This document shows, one piece after another, positions 6,316 through 7,218 of a DNA stretch of 7,218 bases. Made by a program: the position numbers and the translations under genes. Numbering within the stretch: the first letter of the stretch is position 1; each line of letters starts with the position of its first letter. The stretch is from Gammaproteobacteria bacterium. GTDB lineage: Bacteria; Pseudomonadota; Gammaproteobacteria; Pseudomonadales; Halomonadaceae. The notes under the pieces were generated by a model that was given only the letters and a program-made list of their open reading frames with translations, searched no databases and had not been told where the DNA came from. The stretch covers positions 1-7,218 of the forward strand of contig JAMCZP010000187.1 in assembly GCA_023485185.1 (NCBI GenBank). The letters run 5' to 3'.

Positions 6316-7130
6316 ACCGCGACCTCAGCTTTAATATGCGGATGGGCGTCGTAGGCATCAATATGAATATCTTCGAAGCGAAACGCGAACAAGTCATCTA
6401 TTTCAGGATTAAGCACTAACTGTGGCGCAGCATTGGGCGTGCGCGTCAGTTGCTCCTTGGCTTGCTCTATGTGGTTACTGTACAGGTGAGCATCACCCAA
6501 GGTGTGAATAAATTCACCGGGTTTTAGACCAGTGACCTGGGCCACCATGGTGAGCAGCAAGGCGTAGCTGGCGATATTAAACGGTACACCCAGGAAGATA
6601 TCAGCGCTGCGTTGATACAACTGGCACGAGAGCTTTCCATTAGCAACGTAGAACTGGAACAGGCAGTGGCATGGCGGTAGCTGCATTTCATCTACCTGGG
6701 CCGGGTTCCATGCTGACACAATTAAGCGGCGCGACTGCGGATTGGTGCGGATTTGTTGCAGTACTTTGGCAATTTGGTCGACGCTTCCGCCTTTTGGGTC
6801 GGGCCAGCTGCGCCACTGGTAGCCATACACAGGCCCCAGGTCACCATTTTCGTCTGCCCAATCATCCCAAATGCGCACGCCATTCTCTTTAAGGTAACCA
6901 ATATTGGTGTCACCTTTTAGAAACCATAGCAGCTCATGAATGATCGAGCGCAGGTGTAGCTTTTTGGTTGTCAGCAGTGGAAAGCCACGGGACAAATCGA
7001 AGCGCATCTGATGGCCAAACACGGAGCGCGTGCCAACGCCAGTACGATCATGTCGGTCAACACCATGATCCAAGACGGTTTGCATTAAATTTAAATAGGG
7101 TTGCTCAAGCGCGGGCGTTGTAGCAGTCAC
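6312..7130 (-). CDS. thyA: Thymidylate synthase (ThyA type)
   Basis: A 272-residue cytoplasmic enzyme that methylates dUMP to dTMP using 5,10-methylenetetrahydrofolate and releases dihydrofolate, the substrate of the adjacent folA product. It aligns with E. coli ThyA (264 residues) with an 8-residue N-terminal offset. Conserved features are Arg29 (phosphate binding), the Arg134-Arg135 pair, the catalytic Cys154 in [22 protein letters not shown] (Asp177, Asn185), and His215/Tyr217 in HLYSNH. The ending IKAEVAV matches the usual C-terminus. The start is a GTG at 7130, with only a weak GGA about 6 nt upstream; an in-frame TAA 15 nt before it rules out a longer protein, and the next ATG (codon 16) would lose conserved N-terminal sequence. 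It is the first clear gene of the thyA-folA-ProQ-domain cluster. Confidence 0.97.
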   Translation of the reverse strand: MTATTPALEQPYLNLMQTVLDHGVDRHDRTGVGTRSVFGHQMRFDLSRGFPLLTTKKLHLRSIIHELLWFLKGDTNIGYLKENGVRIWDDWADENGDLGPVYGYQWRSWPDPKGGSVDQIAKVLQQIRTNPQSRRLIVSAWNPAQVDEMQLPPCHCLFQFYVANGKLSCQLYQRSADIFLGVPFNIASYALLLTMVAQVTGLKPGEFIHTLGDAHLYSNHIEQAKEQLTRTPNAAPQLVLNPEIDDLFAFRFEDIHIDAYDAHPHIKAEVAV

Positions 7131-7164
7131 AGAAATTCCAAATTAACAGGCGTTGTAATGGTTT

Positions 7165-7193
7165 ATTCTAGGCTGCCATAGCGGCTCGGTCTA
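7165..7193 (-). promoter_or_regulatory. Candidate sigma-70 promoter for thyA
   Basis: On the minus strand, TAGACC (7193-7188, 4/6 match to TTGACA) and TAGAAT (7170-7165, 5/6 match to TATAAT) are separated by 17 bp. A start near 7158 would give a leader of about 28 nt before the GTG at 7130. The site overlaps a possible upstream gene end, so thyA could instead be read from further upstream. Confidence 0.35.
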
Positions 7194-7218
7194 GCGGTTC
7201 CGCGCCGGTCCGCCGCTG
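7168..7218 (-). CDS. Possible 3' end of a gene upstream of thyA
   Basis: A minus-strand frame enters at 7218 and stays open for 16 codons to a TAG at 7170-7168, ending ...EPLDRAAMAA. It would lie 37 nt before thyA. In several gammaproteobacteria the gene before thyA is lgt (prolipoprotein diacylglyceryl transferase), but these few residues show no recognisable Lgt motif. A second frame is also open nearly as far, so this could be non-coding GC-rich sequence. Confidence 0.22.
   Translation of the reverse strand, partial: QRRTGAEPLDRAAMAA

Noticed and set aside
6005..6334. Plus-strand open frame across folA and the end of thyA
   Set aside because: Antisense shadow of two unambiguous enzymes, with no ribosome binding site or recognisable domain.
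1..7218. Search for CRISPR arrays, insertion sequences, integrase attachment sites, tRNA/rRNA and defence or toxin-antitoxin modules
   Set aside because: No regularly spaced repeats, transposase-like frames, terminal inverted repeats, tRNA-like folds or toxin-antitoxin pairs were seen; the gene content is housekeeping.

Overview
The window looks like chromosomal DNA of a Gram-negative gammaproteobacterium, most likely a Halomonas-type marine or halophilic member of the Oceanospirillales. This rests on the outer-membrane porins with signal peptides and a C-terminal Phe, the acidic character of the second porin, the close resemblance of Pgm, ThyA and FolA to their gammaproteobacterial counterparts, and moderate GC with AT-rich intergenic gaps. 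The taxonomic label is inference. Every gene I can support lies on the minus strand, so the biological reading order runs from high to low coordinates.

Layout in that order. Positions 7218-7168 may hold the last codons of an upstream gene. It is followed by a tight three-gene cluster: thyA (GTG start at 7130), folA (ATGA overlap with thyA) and, 20 nt further on, a gene for a ProQ/FinO-domain RNA-binding protein. ThyA and FolA form the thymidylate cycle: ThyA makes dTMP and releases dihydrofolate, which FolA reduces back to tetrahydrofolate. The ProQ-domain protein is an apparent post-transcriptional regulator in the same cluster. It has a coiled-coil N-terminus and a Pro/Glu-rich linker containing three 18-bp tandem repeats.

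Next come two tandem paralogous porin genes (4628-3561 and 3290-2259), about two-thirds identical. Each has its own leader and its own intrinsic terminator, so they are probably separate transcription units. Codon use suggests that the first is a major highly expressed porin and the second a less expressed relative. Last is pgm (2063-471), an alpha-D-glucose phosphoglucomutase that interconverts glucose-1-phosphate and glucose-6-phosphate, followed by a strong inverted repeat. Beyond it is the N-terminal part of a membrane-anchored sensor-like protein (270-1, truncated by the window edge). A perfect Fnr/Anr-type box (TTGAT-N4-ATCAA) lies upstream of this gene.

Most of the window is ordinary housekeeping content. 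I see no CRISPR array, insertion sequence, tRNA, rRNA or obvious defence system. The points most worth a second look are the Fnr/Anr box, the ProQ-domain protein's architecture and position behind thyA-folA, and the asymmetry between the two porins.
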